From NCBI RefSeq assembly GCF_020889625.1, contig NZ_CP086380.1, positions 267,001-331,000 of the forward strand: 64,000 nt of DNA, written 5' to 3'. Within the stretch, counting starts at the first letter, position 1. Each line of letters starts with the position of its first letter. Shown one piece after another: positions 52,725 through 62,469 of the stretch. A model generated the notes under the pieces. That model saw only the letters and a list, made by a program, of their open reading frames with translations. It did not search any database and was not told the DNA's origin. The DNA is from Deinococcus radiophilus (GTDB lineage: Bacteria; Deinococcota; Deinococci; Deinococcales; Deinococcaceae). Made by a program: the position numbers and the translations under genes.

Positions 52725-53961
52725 AAAAACCCTCCCCACCACCCATCAGCGCCTGACCGAACTGGCCCAGGAACTGCCCACGCCCTTTCACCTCTACGAC
52801 GAGCAGGGCATCCGTGAAAATGCCCGCGCCTTTATGCAGGCGTTCAGCTGGTCGCCCGGTTTCAAGAACTACTACGCCGTCAAGGCCGCGCCCACCCCGG
52901 CGCTGATCCGTATCCTGGCCGAAGAAGGCTTCGGGGCCGACTGCTCCTCGCTGCCGGAACTCGAACTCTCGCAGCGGGTGGGCATCACCGGCGAGAACAT
53001 CATGTTCACGTCCAACGACACGCCGCCTGAGGAGTTCCGCCGTGCCGCCGAGCTGGGAGCCATCATCAATCTGGACGACATCACCCACATTCAGGCGCTG
53101 GAAGACGCCGTGGGCCAGCTGCCCGAACTGCTGTCGTTCCGCTATAACCCCGGCCCTGAGCGAACGGGTAACGCGATTATCGGCAACCCAGTGGAGGCCA
53201 AGTACGGTGTCACCTCCGAGCAGTTGCTGGATTGCTACCGCATCGCCCGTGACAGGGGCGTGAAGCGTTTTGCCCTGCATACGATGGTCGCCAGCAACGA
53301 GCTGGACGCCTCTTTTATCATCGAGACAGCCCGGATGCTGTTCACGCTGGCGGTGCGGATCAAAGACGAGCTGGGTATCCAGCTGGAGTTCGTCAACCTG
53401 GGCGGTGGCATCGGCATTCCCTACCGCCCCGAGCAAGCGGCCATGAGCTACCAGGAAGTCTCGGACGGTATCCGTGCCCTATACGAGGAAATGATCGTGC
53501 CCGCTGGCCTTGATCCGCTGCGCCTGAGCTTCGAGTGTGGCCGCGTGATGACCGGGCCGTACGGCTATCTGGTCAGCAAAGTGCGTCACGTCACCGGCAA
53601 GTACAAGGACTACGTGGGCCTGGACGCCTGCATGACCAACCTGATGCGCCCCGCCATGTATGGCAGCTACCACCACATCACCGCGCTGAACAAGCCAGGG
53701 GATGCGCCCACCAAGGCTGTGGACGTGACTGGCTCACTATGCGAGAACAACGACAAATTTGCCATTGACCGCGAGTTGCCTGTAATGGCAAGCGGCGACG
53801 TGGTCGTGATTCACGACGCCGGAGCACACGGGCACAGCATGGGCTTCAACTACAATGGCAAGCTCCGCAGCGCTGAGTACCTGCTGCACCCGGACGGCAG
53901 CGTGACGATGATCCGCCGCGCCGAGACGATGGACGATCTGTTCGCTACCATTGAGTGGTGA
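52717..53961 (+). CDS. lysA: Diaminopimelate decarboxylase
   Basis: PLP enzyme converting meso-DAP to lysine. The PLP-lysine motif NYYAVKAAPTP is near residues 49-59, followed by GFGADCSSLPELELS, EFVNLGGGIGIPY and the Cys-containing GSLCENNDKFAIDREL. About 414 residues. The GTG at 52717 is chosen (GGAG upstream); the frame is open 13 codons more inside dapL. It resembles the alanine-racemase-fold LysA subgroup. Ends the cluster, with a terminator after it. Confidence 0.9.
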   Translation: MPEKTLPTTHQRLTELAQELPTPFHLYDEQGIRENARAFMQAFSWSPGFKNYYAVKAAPTPALIRILAEEGFGADCSSLPELELSQRVGITGENIMFTSNDTPPEEFRRAAELGAIINLDDITHIQALEDAVGQLPELLSFRYNPGPERTGNAIIGNPVEAKYGVTSEQLLDCYRIARDRGVKRFALHTMVASNELDASFIIETARMLFTLAVRIKDELGIQLEFVNLGGGIGIPYRPEQAAMSYQEVSDGIRALYEEMIVPAGLDPLRLSFECGRVMTGPYGYLVSKVRHVTGKYKDYVGLDACMTNLMRPAMYGSYHHITALNKPGDAPTKAVDVTGSLCENNDKFAIDRELPVMASGDVVVIHDAGAHGHSMGFNYNGKLRSAEYLLHPDGSVTMIRRAETMDDLFATIEW

Positions 53962-53980
53962 GCTGAGCGCTCCATGGCAC

Positions 53981-54013
53981 AGCCCTCTCCCGCGCCGTGG
54001 GGGAGGGCTTTTT
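53981..54013 (+). terminator. Terminator of the dap/lysA cluster
   Basis: AGCCCTCTCCC (53981-53991) pairs with GGGGGAGGGCT (53999-54009, one G-T) and is followed by T residues to 54013. Confidence 0.9.
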
Positions 54014-54033
54014 CTGCACCTCTGGTTCTGGCC

Positions 54034-55524
54034 TTAGCGGTGCCTCCCGCCCCGTTGCTTGCCGGCATACATGTCGCTGTCGGCCAGACTCAACATGGCC
54101 TCGTGGTTCTCTGCACCGCGTCCTAGCGCGTAGCCCACGGCAGTGCCGACACTCAGGCGCTGGCCCTGATGCATCATCGGGGCTGTGACGTTGGCCTCAA
54201 TAAAGCGGGCCAGCGCTTCGGCGTCGGCGGGGCGCTGCATCCCTGGCACCACGATCACGAATTCATCGCCGCCCCAGCGGAAGATCTGCCCTGGCGCGGC
54301 GACGGCGCGGTAAAGCAGCTTGGCGACGTGCCTCAGCATCAGGTCTCCGGTGGCGTGGCCGTACACGTCGTTGATTTCCTTAAAGCCGTTCAGGTCCAAC
54401 GAGAAGATGGTATAGGGCTGTCCACCTTTGACACGGGCATCGTTTGCGAAGAACTGGGTAAAGGCGGCGCGGTTGGCCAGTCCGGTCAAGGGATCGTGGT
54501 AGGCCAGATGTTCCAGCTCGGCGCGGCGCTCACGCAGTTCGCTGGTCATATCGGCATTTTCGATGGCCGTTAGGCCGTTGCGGAGGGTCGCCAGCAGAAT
54601 CACGCTGACGGTTCCCCACAGCACGCCTTGGGCCTCCGTGTCTCCCAAAAAGGCCGAACCGAAGTTCACACTCAGCAGCAAGCTGACGCAGGCCAGCGGC
54701 ACGGCCACATAAGGCATGACTGAAAGAGCGAGCTTCAGGCTGCGGATGCCTGACCCCGCTGCGCTGCCCTGCCGGAGCCACTGTGGGCGAACCAGATGAT
54801 GCAGCGCGGTGATCTGAAAAATCAGCCCCAGGGACCACAGCAGGTCAAGTCCGCCACCCGGCAAGGCCACATGACCCAGGAGCACAGCCCAGATGTGCGA
54901 CACGACATACAGCAGCAGTCCGGCAGCCAGCAGGAGGTTGACCCGGTTGCGGCGGGTATGGCGCAGGACCACCAGGGTCAGGCCCAGAATCAGCAGATTG
55001 AGCAGCACACTGCCCACACGGACCAGGCTGTCCAGCTCCCATAGGCCGTTAAACAGACGGCTGGCCCCACCGGCCCAGAGCAAGATGCCGGCGGTGCCTG
55101 CAATGATCATGCCATCAAGTACCTGCCCCACCTGACGCTGCGCAGGCAGATGGCGTGGCAAGAACATCATCAGGGCCCAGACAATCAGGGCCGAGGTCAC
55201 CATATAGAGACTCTGGCCCAGGCCGTTTGACGTCAGGCCTGTTCCTGGCAAGACGAAACTGAACTGCCCGCGGACCAAGATATCTGCGATCAGGTGAACG
55301 CTCAGTGCGGCAGTAAAAATCCCCAATGCACGCTGGCGACGGTCCTGTTCCCAGAACTGCCAGGTATAGACCACTGCGACGGCTACGGTGGTGAAATGCA
55401 ACACCGGGGCCACCCATACTGCATCACCTTGGGGCAAGCGCTGTATAAGTGTCCACAGGAGCTGCCCAATCAGCAGCGCCAATAGAGGCAGAGGGAGACG
55501 ACTGAACATCATGGAAGTGCGCAT
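54034..55524 (-). CDS. Membrane diguanylate cyclase (GGDEF)
   Basis: 496 residues. The first 320 hold eight or more membrane spans, without a recognisable sensor domain. A GGDEF domain follows: LAYHDPLTGLANRAAF at its start, FSLDLNGFKEINDVYGHATGDLML, the catalytic RWGGDEFVIVVPG, and ADSDMYAGKQRGGR at the end. It should make the second messenger cyclic di-GMP. The inhibitory I-site (RxxD before GGDEF) is absent (RAVAAPGQIFRWGGDEF), so it should lack product feedback. Start ATG codons at residues 1 or 5 are both possible. Confidence 0.9.
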   Translation of the reverse strand: MRTSMMFSRLPLPLLALLIGQLLWTLIQRLPQGDAVWVAPVLHFTTVAVAVVYTWQFWEQDRRQRALGIFTAALSVHLIADILVRGQFSFVLPGTGLTSNGLGQSLYMVTSALIVWALMMFLPRHLPAQRQVGQVLDGMIIAGTAGILLWAGGASRLFNGLWELDSLVRVGSVLLNLLILGLTLVVLRHTRRNRVNLLLAAGLLLYVVSHIWAVLLGHVALPGGGLDLLWSLGLIFQITALHHLVRPQWLRQGSAAGSGIRSLKLALSVMPYVAVPLACVSLLLSVNFGSAFLGDTEAQGVLWGTVSVILLATLRNGLTAIENADMTSELRERRAELEHLAYHDPLTGLANRAAFTQFFANDARVKGGQPYTIFSLDLNGFKEINDVYGHATGDLMLRHVAKLLYRAVAAPGQIFRWGGDEFVIVVPGMQRPADAEALARFIEANVTAPMMHQGQRLSVGTAVGYALGRGAENHEAMLSLADSDMYAGKQRGGRHR

Positions 55525-55845
55525 AGGGTAGCAGCTTGGTTCTGGTCCGCTCCTTACATTTGTGTGAGTTTTGAGACGCCTATCTGGTAGATGCCGAATA
55601 ATGCTGGCACGCCTGACGTCACCGATTTCTGACGCGAATTGAATTTTTATACTGTCGGGCTGTGTATGATTCTGTTGGGCAGAGTTATTCCACTGCTGGG
55701 TGACGACCTGTTGGCAGGTGGATTTTCCGGCCCCAGATCAACATTTAGTCTGGCGTCTGAAGACCCCTAGGCTGTCAGCAAATATTCAGCGCTGAGTGTC
55801 ACTTGGCCCGGAACAACGGGTGCGCCACTGCTTTACAATGCCCGG
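55525..55845. other. Divergent intergenic region
   Basis: About 320 bases between two divergent starts, with several AT-rich patches. TATACT near 55650-55655 is preceded by an AT-rich stretch (GAATTGAATTTT) and could be a promoter on the plus strand. No gene or RNA is recognised. The last 12 bases hold the leaderless -10 box of the next gene. Confidence 0.45.
55834..55839 (+). promoter_or_regulatory. -10 box TACAAT, leaderless type
   Basis: TACAAT ends 6 bases before the ATG at 55846. Confidence 0.62.
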
Positions 55846-57177
55846 ATGAAGCGTCCCCGCCCGGCCCGTTTTGCTCCCCAATCTGCCGAAGCCCGTCGCT
55901 CTGAGCGCCGGGGTAGGCCAGAGGGTGAACGTACAGGTCAGGGCAAGCGTTTGCGGGTAGGACGCCGTCCTAGAGGGGGCGCCGATGAAAGTGGCCCGCG
56001 CCCTGGCTCACCAGCTGAAGTGCCGCACAGCGAGGTGGGGTATTTCGATGTTATCGAGGCGCACCTGCCACCTGTTGCCGAGGCGCTCCGATCTGCTCCG
56101 GGTGCCCCACCACTTACCAAGTCGGGGGTGCGTGGCTACCCTGGCGTGGACCCCGCGCAGCTGCTGCTGTTTCAGACCATGCTGAGGCGCAAAGCGCGTG
56201 GGCCAATTCTGGATCTCAGTCCGGCGGGTGGCCTGTTGGCGGCGTTGCCCGGCGCTGAGCTGCGGCCCGCCGAGGGCTCGGCCCCGGCCTTGCGGGCGCT
56301 GGACGTAGCGGGGCTCAATCCGGTAGCGGCCGCCCTGGGCGATGATCTCAGCGGCTACTGGGAAGACCCAGCCCGCACCGTGGCCTGCGTATTGGCTGGG
56401 GACCGGGGAACTGCCTATGCCCTGGGACAGATCAGCTGGGCGCACGCCCACACGCCGCCCGGCGGCAAGTTGTATTTGGCAGGCGACAAGGCCAAAGGCT
56501 TTGACCGTTATGTTCGCGCGGCTTCCAAGGCTTACGGGGCGGGGGAGACCATCGCGCGGGACGGGGGGATGCGGGTGGCGGTCCTCACCCGTCGGCCTGG
56601 TCCCACACCCGCACTGGCCGATGCTGAGCACTACGAGCTAGGCGGTGTCAAGGTGGTCGGCTTGCCGGGTGTCTTTAGTGCAGGGCGGGCCGACAAGGCG
56701 ACCTCGCTGCTGCTGGAGACCTTGGAGGGGTTGGACCTGCGGGGCAAGGCCGTGCTGGACCTGGGCTGCGGCACCGGGCTGATCGGGGCCTGGGCAGCGC
56801 AGCGCGGCGCAGCAGTCACCCTGGCCGACGCCGATCTGCAGAGTGTCCGGAGTGCCCAGCTGACCCTGGAGGCCAATGGGGTATCTGGTGAGGTCGTGCA
56901 CTCGGATGTGGACGGTACGCTGGGTGAGCGCCGCTTTGACATGATCCTGAGCAATCCACCTTTTCACGTGGGGCGCGGCGTGGTGCTGGATGTGGCCCGC
57001 GAGTTTATTGCGGCGGCAGCCCGCCGTCTCCGGCCCGGCGGCCAACTGATTCTGGTGGCCAACGACTTCCTGCCTTACGAGGCGGAAATGTCCGTGGTCG
57101 GAGCCACCGAAGTGCTGGCGCATGAGCAGGGTTTCAAGGTGCTGGCCGTCCGCCGTGCGGGATCACGGCCGAGCTGA
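55846..57177 (+). CDS. RsmC/RlmG-like class I rRNA methyltransferase
   Basis: 443 residues. A basic, probably disordered N-terminal extension (about residues 1-65, many Arg) precedes two Rossmann-like halves, as in RsmC and RlmG. The second half carries the SAM site VLDLGCGTGLIGAWAAQRGA near residues 304-323, the acidic LADADLQSV, and the catalytic ILSNPPFHVGRG. This NPPF motif marks enzymes methylating exocyclic N2 of guanine in rRNA. The exact target is not shown. Confidence 0.86.
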   Translation: MKRPRPARFAPQSAEARRSERRGRPEGERTGQGKRLRVGRRPRGGADESGPRPGSPAEVPHSEVGYFDVIEAHLPPVAEALRSAPGAPPLTKSGVRGYPGVDPAQLLLFQTMLRRKARGPILDLSPAGGLLAALPGAELRPAEGSAPALRALDVAGLNPVAAALGDDLSGYWEDPARTVACVLAGDRGTAYALGQISWAHAHTPPGGKLYLAGDKAKGFDRYVRAASKAYGAGETIARDGGMRVAVLTRRPGPTPALADAEHYELGGVKVVGLPGVFSAGRADKATSLLLETLEGLDLRGKAVLDLGCGTGLIGAWAAQRGAAVTLADADLQSVRSAQLTLEANGVSGEVVHSDVDGTLGERRFDMILSNPPFHVGRGVVLDVAREFIAAAARRLRPGGQLILVANDFLPYEAEMSVVGATEVLAHEQGFKVLAVRRAGSRPS

Positions 57178-57345
57178 AACATTTTTATCCTGTTTCAATA
57201 CTCGCTGAATCCATCATGCTTGTTGTGGTGCTAAACTGGTGTGTTAACCCGCCGATGCGCTGTCGGATCCCGCCTTTGATCTGATGCAAAGCGCCTCTCA
57301 TCCCACTGCTGTTCCCTGACCCCATCCCATCCTTCTGGAGGAATC

Positions 57346-58803
<1,458 letters not shown>

Positions 58804-58824
58804 GCCTCACCCTTATACAAGCTG

Positions 58825-58850
58825 CCCCACCCTCTGTTGGTGGGGTTTTT
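58825..58850 (+). terminator. rpoD: Terminator of rpoD
   Basis: CCCCACC (58825-58831) pairs with GGTGGGG (58839-58845) across seven bases and is followed by five T residues. Confidence 0.93.
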
Positions 58851-59086
58851 GTGCTCTCCACCGTTTGGCGGGTGGGTTCTAGGCTGCCCTCGCCGCAGGG
58901 AATCCTTGCCGGGTGATCTGTACGCTCCCTCATAAGCTCAAGGGGGCCAGCCCTGGGCTGCCCCCTGATGAACCGAGTGGTGAAACACTCTCTCAACCTA
59001 CCTCTGGGCAACTATAGCCCAGCCTGCCCTATGGGTTCCGCGCAAAGACGCAGGGGAATGATGCGGCCAGACGTTATCCTGAACGC
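58851..59086. other. Structured intergenic region, possible non-coding RNA
   Basis: No gene is open here, but the sequence folds well: the GGGG/CCCC hairpin at 58942-58964; CTGATGA followed by ACC-GAGT-GGT and GAAA (58965-58985); and CTGGGC/GCCCAG (59004-59009 and 59017-59022). AGGCTG (58881-58886) and CAGCCT (59020-59025) could close the whole. TAGGCT at 58880 could be a -10 box, but would then exclude part of that closing stem. It is a candidate RNA only; the last 12 bases are the next promoter. Confidence 0.35.
59075..59080 (+). promoter_or_regulatory. -10 box TATCCT, leaderless type
   Basis: TATCCT ends 6 bases before the ATG at 59087. Confidence 0.55.
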
Positions 59087-60541
59087 ATGACCGACAATTC
59101 ACCTGGCCTGAAGGCCGCGCTGGGAGACTGGCGTGCTCTGGCCTACGCTGCGCTCCCACTGGTCATGGCTGCCATGCTGCCGCCGCTGGCCTTGCTGAGC
59201 CTGATGGCTGTCTTTGCGCTGACGACCCATGAGAAGTACAGCAAGCACCGCGTCAATCTCAGCCTGCTGGTGGTGGCCCTCAACCTGATCGGTACGCTGT
59301 GGCTGGCCCTTCAGAATGGGGATCAGCGCTACGCGGTGGCGTCGTTTTTTGTGGTGGTGGCGCAATTGGCCGCCACACTGTTGGTAATTCAGGCCGCCGA
59401 ACGTGTGGAGGAGCAGCGCGGACAGGGCTGGTTGTGGCTGCTGCCCTTGGTCCTGCTGGCTCCACACCCGCTGACACTGGTCGGCCTGGGTGCGGCTAGC
59501 CTGCTGCGGTTCAGTCCGGATGACCGCGCCCTCTCAGGCCGCTGGCAGGGTGGCCGACAGCTGGGCCGGGGCTGGACCTGGCTGGCGGGCGCCTTGGCGC
59601 TGGCACTGACCCTGAGCCTGGTTTTGCCCCAGAACTCGCTGTGGACCCAGGCCCGCACCTATATGGGTACGGTGCAGGAGGTGGCGGTGGTAGATACTTC
59701 TGGCAGGCCAGTGCAGCAAAAGGACGTGGAGGGCTATTACGGTCAACCCGCCAGCCGGTCTGGCGAAGTGCGTGGAGCACCCCCGTTCGGTGGACTGAAC
59801 AGTGTGGCTGATGGGCTACTCAATCTCTTGTCAGTGGTCATGATGCTCGCCATTTGTATGTTGGCTGCCCAGCGCCTGATGCATGAACTGCGCCGTCCCG
59901 GTGGCCCACGCCGCTGGCCGGAGATGGTGCCGTTATTGGCAGCGCTGGCGGTGCCACTGACCTTGTTGGCTCTCATGTTGGCCGCGCAGTTCGACATCAT
60001 GGACATCACCGTGTTGGATGGCAAGCCCAACGCCGAAGGCTCGCCTACTGGGGAAGCGGCTCTGGACCCTGCACCAGATACAGAGCCGGCGTCCCCCACA
60101 TGGCAGCGCTACTTGGTGGGCAATGCGGTGTTCCTGATCCCGGGAGTCATGCTCCTTACCGCGTTGCTGGCGATGATGTGGCACGTATGGACCCGCCGGT
60201 ATCAGCGGGACTATATCTCCGAAGTGGACACCGTCGAGGCTGAACAGTCCCTGCCCACCTCCGCGCCGCAGGATACGGCGCCACGGCACCGCGTGCGGGT
60301 GGCCTATGCCCAGGTCGAAACCCACCTGAGGGGCCTGGGCCTGAGCCGCGCCAGCCACGAGACACCCGCCGAATATCTGCGCCGCGCCGCCCAGCAATGG
60401 CCGGGCCTGGCTGCGCCGCTGGCCACCCTGGGCGCGGCCTACGGCCCCGTGCGCTACGGTGGCGGGGTCAGCTCAGTGGAGGCGGATCAAGCCGAACAGA
60501 GTGCCCAGGTAGTTCTTGCAAGTGACAAGCCCAGAATTTAA
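59087..60541 (+). CDS. Multi-span membrane protein with DUF4129-like C-terminus
   Basis: 484 residues. Around six to eight membrane spans are visible: two near residues 18-50, two near 60-95, two near 105-140, one near 160-185, then more near 245-265 and 280-300, with the last near 340-360. The C-terminal region RYQRDYISEVD...RVRVAYAQVETHLRGLGL then ETPAEYLRRAAQQWP matches the DUF4129 pattern, often found fused to or beside transglutaminase-like proteins. No such partner is seen. Function unknown. Confidence 0.7.
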   Translation: MTDNSPGLKAALGDWRALAYAALPLVMAAMLPPLALLSLMAVFALTTHEKYSKHRVNLSLLVVALNLIGTLWLALQNGDQRYAVASFFVVVAQLAATLLVIQAAERVEEQRGQGWLWLLPLVLLAPHPLTLVGLGAASLLRFSPDDRALSGRWQGGRQLGRGWTWLAGALALALTLSLVLPQNSLWTQARTYMGTVQEVAVVDTSGRPVQQKDVEGYYGQPASRSGEVRGAPPFGGLNSVADGLLNLLSVVMMLAICMLAAQRLMHELRRPGGPRRWPEMVPLLAALAVPLTLLALMLAAQFDIMDITVLDGKPNAEGSPTGEAALDPAPDTEPASPTWQRYLVGNAVFLIPGVMLLTALLAMMWHVWTRRYQRDYISEVDTVEAEQSLPTSAPQDTAPRHRVRVAYAQVETHLRGLGLSRASHETPAEYLRRAAQQWPGLAAPLATLGAAYGPVRYGGGVSSVEADQAEQSAQVVLASDKPRI

Positions 60542-60542
60542 T

Positions 60543-60571
60543 TTGACAGGCGTTTGCTAAATAAATAGACT
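60543..60571 (+). promoter_or_regulatory. Consensus promoter of the small secreted-protein gene
   Basis: TTGACA (60543-60548), a 17-base spacer, then TAGACT (60566-60571). A seven-base hairpin CCTTAAA/TTTAAGG (60577-60593) and the ribosome site GGGAGAGGAA follow, just before ATG 60606. This is the strongest messenger-gene promoter in the window, and the gene it drives has been split by an IS. Confidence 0.85.
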
Positions 60572-60605
60572 CAATTCCTTAAACAATTTAAGGGAGAGGA
60601 ATACT

Positions 60606-60665
60606 ATGAAAAAAGTACTTAGCTTCATTGCCGCCCTTATGTTGACTACCGCCATGGCAAGTTCC
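60606..60665 (+). pseudogene. Small secreted protein, 5' fragment split by an IS4-type element
   Basis: MKKVLSFIAALMLTTAMASS, a signal peptide of 20 codons, then the element's left inverted repeat begins at the next codon. The 3' part resumes at 61832 in a matching frame: the joined product would be about 72 residues. AT-rich relative to the rest of the window. Confidence 0.75.
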
Positions 60666-61831
60666 CTGACTACCCCTCAAAACGCGGGACAAGCCGCGCT
60701 AGACGGTTCCAATTTTCAGGGCTTGGGTGACTGAGCAAATCTCGCAACTCATCCAAGCCCAGTCGAAACAGACTTTTGCTGGCGTAGCCATGCGCTTTCT
60801 GGCGCTTGGCCTTCATGGTCTCCACGTTGCCTTCAAGCAGCAGAACCACACCTGTTTGGAGACACCGGGGTGTTGCTGATGGCGATCACCATCAGCAGCG
60901 TTGACACCCGCTCGGCCTGGGTCAATCCGGTCGCTTCCAGATCGAAGCCTCTGGTTTTCAGCGCAGCGTGCAGGTTTTCGCACTGCCAGCGCAGTGCGTA
61001 CTTCCGCAAATTCTGATCTGCTCTGCCCTTGTAGGCCAGGTACAGCATCTCCGTCTTCGAGACCTTCAGTGCCAGAACACGGAGTCTGACCCCGTACACC
61101 ACCATAGAGCTGTGCCAGACGCGAACCTCTCCCACCTGCATTTTCTTAGCGAAGACGTGGACAGGTAAGCCGTCCATCTTGGTGTCGCTCCGCAACCTGA
61201 TACAGGGAACAATCCCATGTTCGCTTAGGAACGTAAACCAGTCCTGGCCGATGAATTCACGGTCTGCCAGCAGACCGTTAATGCGGACGTGAGGACAATG
61301 ACGCAGAAAATCAGCCATCAGCTCCTTACGTATTCGCTGATCACTGCTTCCCCCGTGCGGGAGAAAACGCCACATCAGCGGCAAACTGAACCCTTCCCAT
61401 ACCGCAGACAGCATCAGGATGTTGACGTCCCTCTTCCCCAGTTTCCAGTTCGTCCGGTCCAGGATGAGCGTCAGCTCATCCGTACCCAGCACGTGAAGCG
61501 CAAACTTCAGATACATCTCTTCCGGGAGAAGGAATTGAACAAAGCGCAAAAGACGTTGGTAACGGGTTTCCTGACTTCCTGCCAGGGCAATGGTGGTCTT
61601 CAGATTGTTCAGCACCACGCTACGCTGCTGGATGATCGCCAGAATCAACGCGACCAGGACGGTGAACCGTCGCTGGTCGATACGGAAAAAGGGACGCAAG
61701 GCTGCGAAGAGGCTATCCTGGGGCGGCTGGTTCAGGTGGTTCATTGCAGATACACCTTATGAACCAGCTCTTTTTACGTCTATAGAATCAGCGTCTCAGA
61801 CAGTGCTACCGGAGTTTTGAGGGGTAGTCAG
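60666..61831. mobile_element. IS4-type insertion sequence, about 1.17 kb
   Basis: Bounded by an 18-base perfect inverted repeat, CTGACTACCCCTCAAAAC at 60666-60683 and its reverse complement at 61814-61831. It holds one transposase gene on the minus strand. No target-site duplication was found, so either a deletion has happened or the ends are a little different. It interrupts a small secreted-protein gene. Confidence 0.85.
60670..61744 (-). pseudogene. IS4-family transposase, probably frameshifted near its C-terminus
   Basis: DDE transposase. The first acidic residue is in LILDRTNWKLG, the second in LLADREFIG, and the glutamate in the YALRWQCENLHAALKTRGFD motif (Y-x-x-RW-x-x-E). In the first frame it ends soon after VIAIS with a non-matching tail at 60833. 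In the next frame a family-like C-terminus continues (GVVLLLEGNVETMKAKRQKA then SKSLFRLGLDELRDLLSH), ending in a TAG inside the left inverted repeat (60670-60672). The switch near 60870-60890 implies a +1 shift: an indel, or possibly a programmed one. Confidence 0.78.
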
Positions 61832-61990
61832 ATCGGTCAGGCCCTAAACGGCGTAAAAAGCGAGAATTCTTGCATCAGCACGGCTATTCGCTCCACTTTG
61901 CCAGGTGCAACTTATGAGTACAAGCTTTCATTCCTGAAATTGATTGACTTTGAAATTAGTATCAATACTATTGATAACGGCATAAATTGA
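61832..61990 (+). pseudogene. Small secreted protein, 3' fragment
   Basis: Open frame of 52 codons from the element's right edge, IGQALNGVKSENSCISTAIR and then LPGATYEYKLSFLKLIDFEI..., ending TGA at 61988. It joins the signal peptide at 60606-60665 with an intact codon boundary. The mature peptide would be about 52 residues with one Cys. It is AT-rich, unlike the core genome. No family recognised. Confidence 0.6.
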
Positions 61991-62000
61991 CATTGACCCA

Positions 62001-62109
62001 ATGGATTGCCGAGCGCGCTACACAGTCGCCACCACCCACCAATCAATGCAGACTACTGCCGTTCTCAATAACGTTATAAATGACTTTACGGTTTTGTCGG
62101 CGAGGCGGA
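62001..62109 (+). pseudogene. Astacin metallopeptidase, 5' fragment split by an IS3-type element
   Basis: The frame QSMQTTAVLNNVINDFTVLSARR, ending at 62109, fits the helix ahead of the catalytic core in astacin-family peptidases. If one copy of a GA duplication (62108-62109 and 63361-63362) is removed along with the element, the reading frame continues exactly into NPSGQTTNFIQLPSW at 63362. ATG 62001 is the first start in the frame, but no signal peptide precedes it, so the true 5' end is missing or decayed. Confidence 0.55.
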
Positions 62110-62179
62110 GGTAGTGGTACGCGAAATCCTTCCACATCAGCCCCACTTTTTAGGAGGGTGGGGCCACTGGAGGGAAGAT

Positions 62180-62467
62180 ATGGGAAAACAGCGCAAAACC
62201 TGGTCACCTGAACTCAAGGAGCAGATTGTTCTGGCTGTCCTGAGCGGGGAGCACACCATCGCAGAAGCTGCTCGTGAATACGAGGTCAGCGAGAGCTTGA
62301 TTCACACCTGGCGTGCCCAGTTTCTGGAAGCGGGCCGTGCCCGCCTCCAGGGAGTGAGGCCGGATGCAGCCCAGAAGAAGTTGGAGAAGGAAGTCCAGCA
62401 GCTCAAGGCCATCATTGCGGACAAGGAATTGTCACTCTATATCGCAAAAAAAATCCGGGGTCTCTGA
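62180..62467 (+). CDS. IS3-family transposase OrfA
   Basis: 95 residues. A helix-turn-helix (ELKEQIVLAVLSGEHTIAEA and EYEVSESLIHTWRAQFLEAG) that binds the element's ends is followed by a leucine-zipper-like helix (LEKEVQQLKAIIADKELSLY). The start MGKQRKTWSPELK at 62180 is chosen over the longer frame. It ends TGA at 62467, three bases before the orfB frame's GTG. Confidence 0.88.
   Translation: MGKQRKTWSPELKEQIVLAVLSGEHTIAEAAREYEVSESLIHTWRAQFLEAGRARLQGVRPDAAQKKLEKEVQQLKAIIADKELSLYIAKKIRGL
62446..62453 (+). other. A8 slippery sequence for -1 frameshift in the IS3 element
   Basis: Eight A residues near the end of orfA. The orfB frame is open back through this run with no stop, so a -1 slip would fuse OrfA and OrfB, the usual way IS3 elements make their active transposase. 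Confidence 0.7.
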
Positions 62468-62469
62468 GC

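Noticed and set aside
58851..59086. The small SRP RNA or 6S RNA gene
   Set aside because: The SRP GGAA-loop motif is absent and no 6S-type open bubble could be drawn with confidence.
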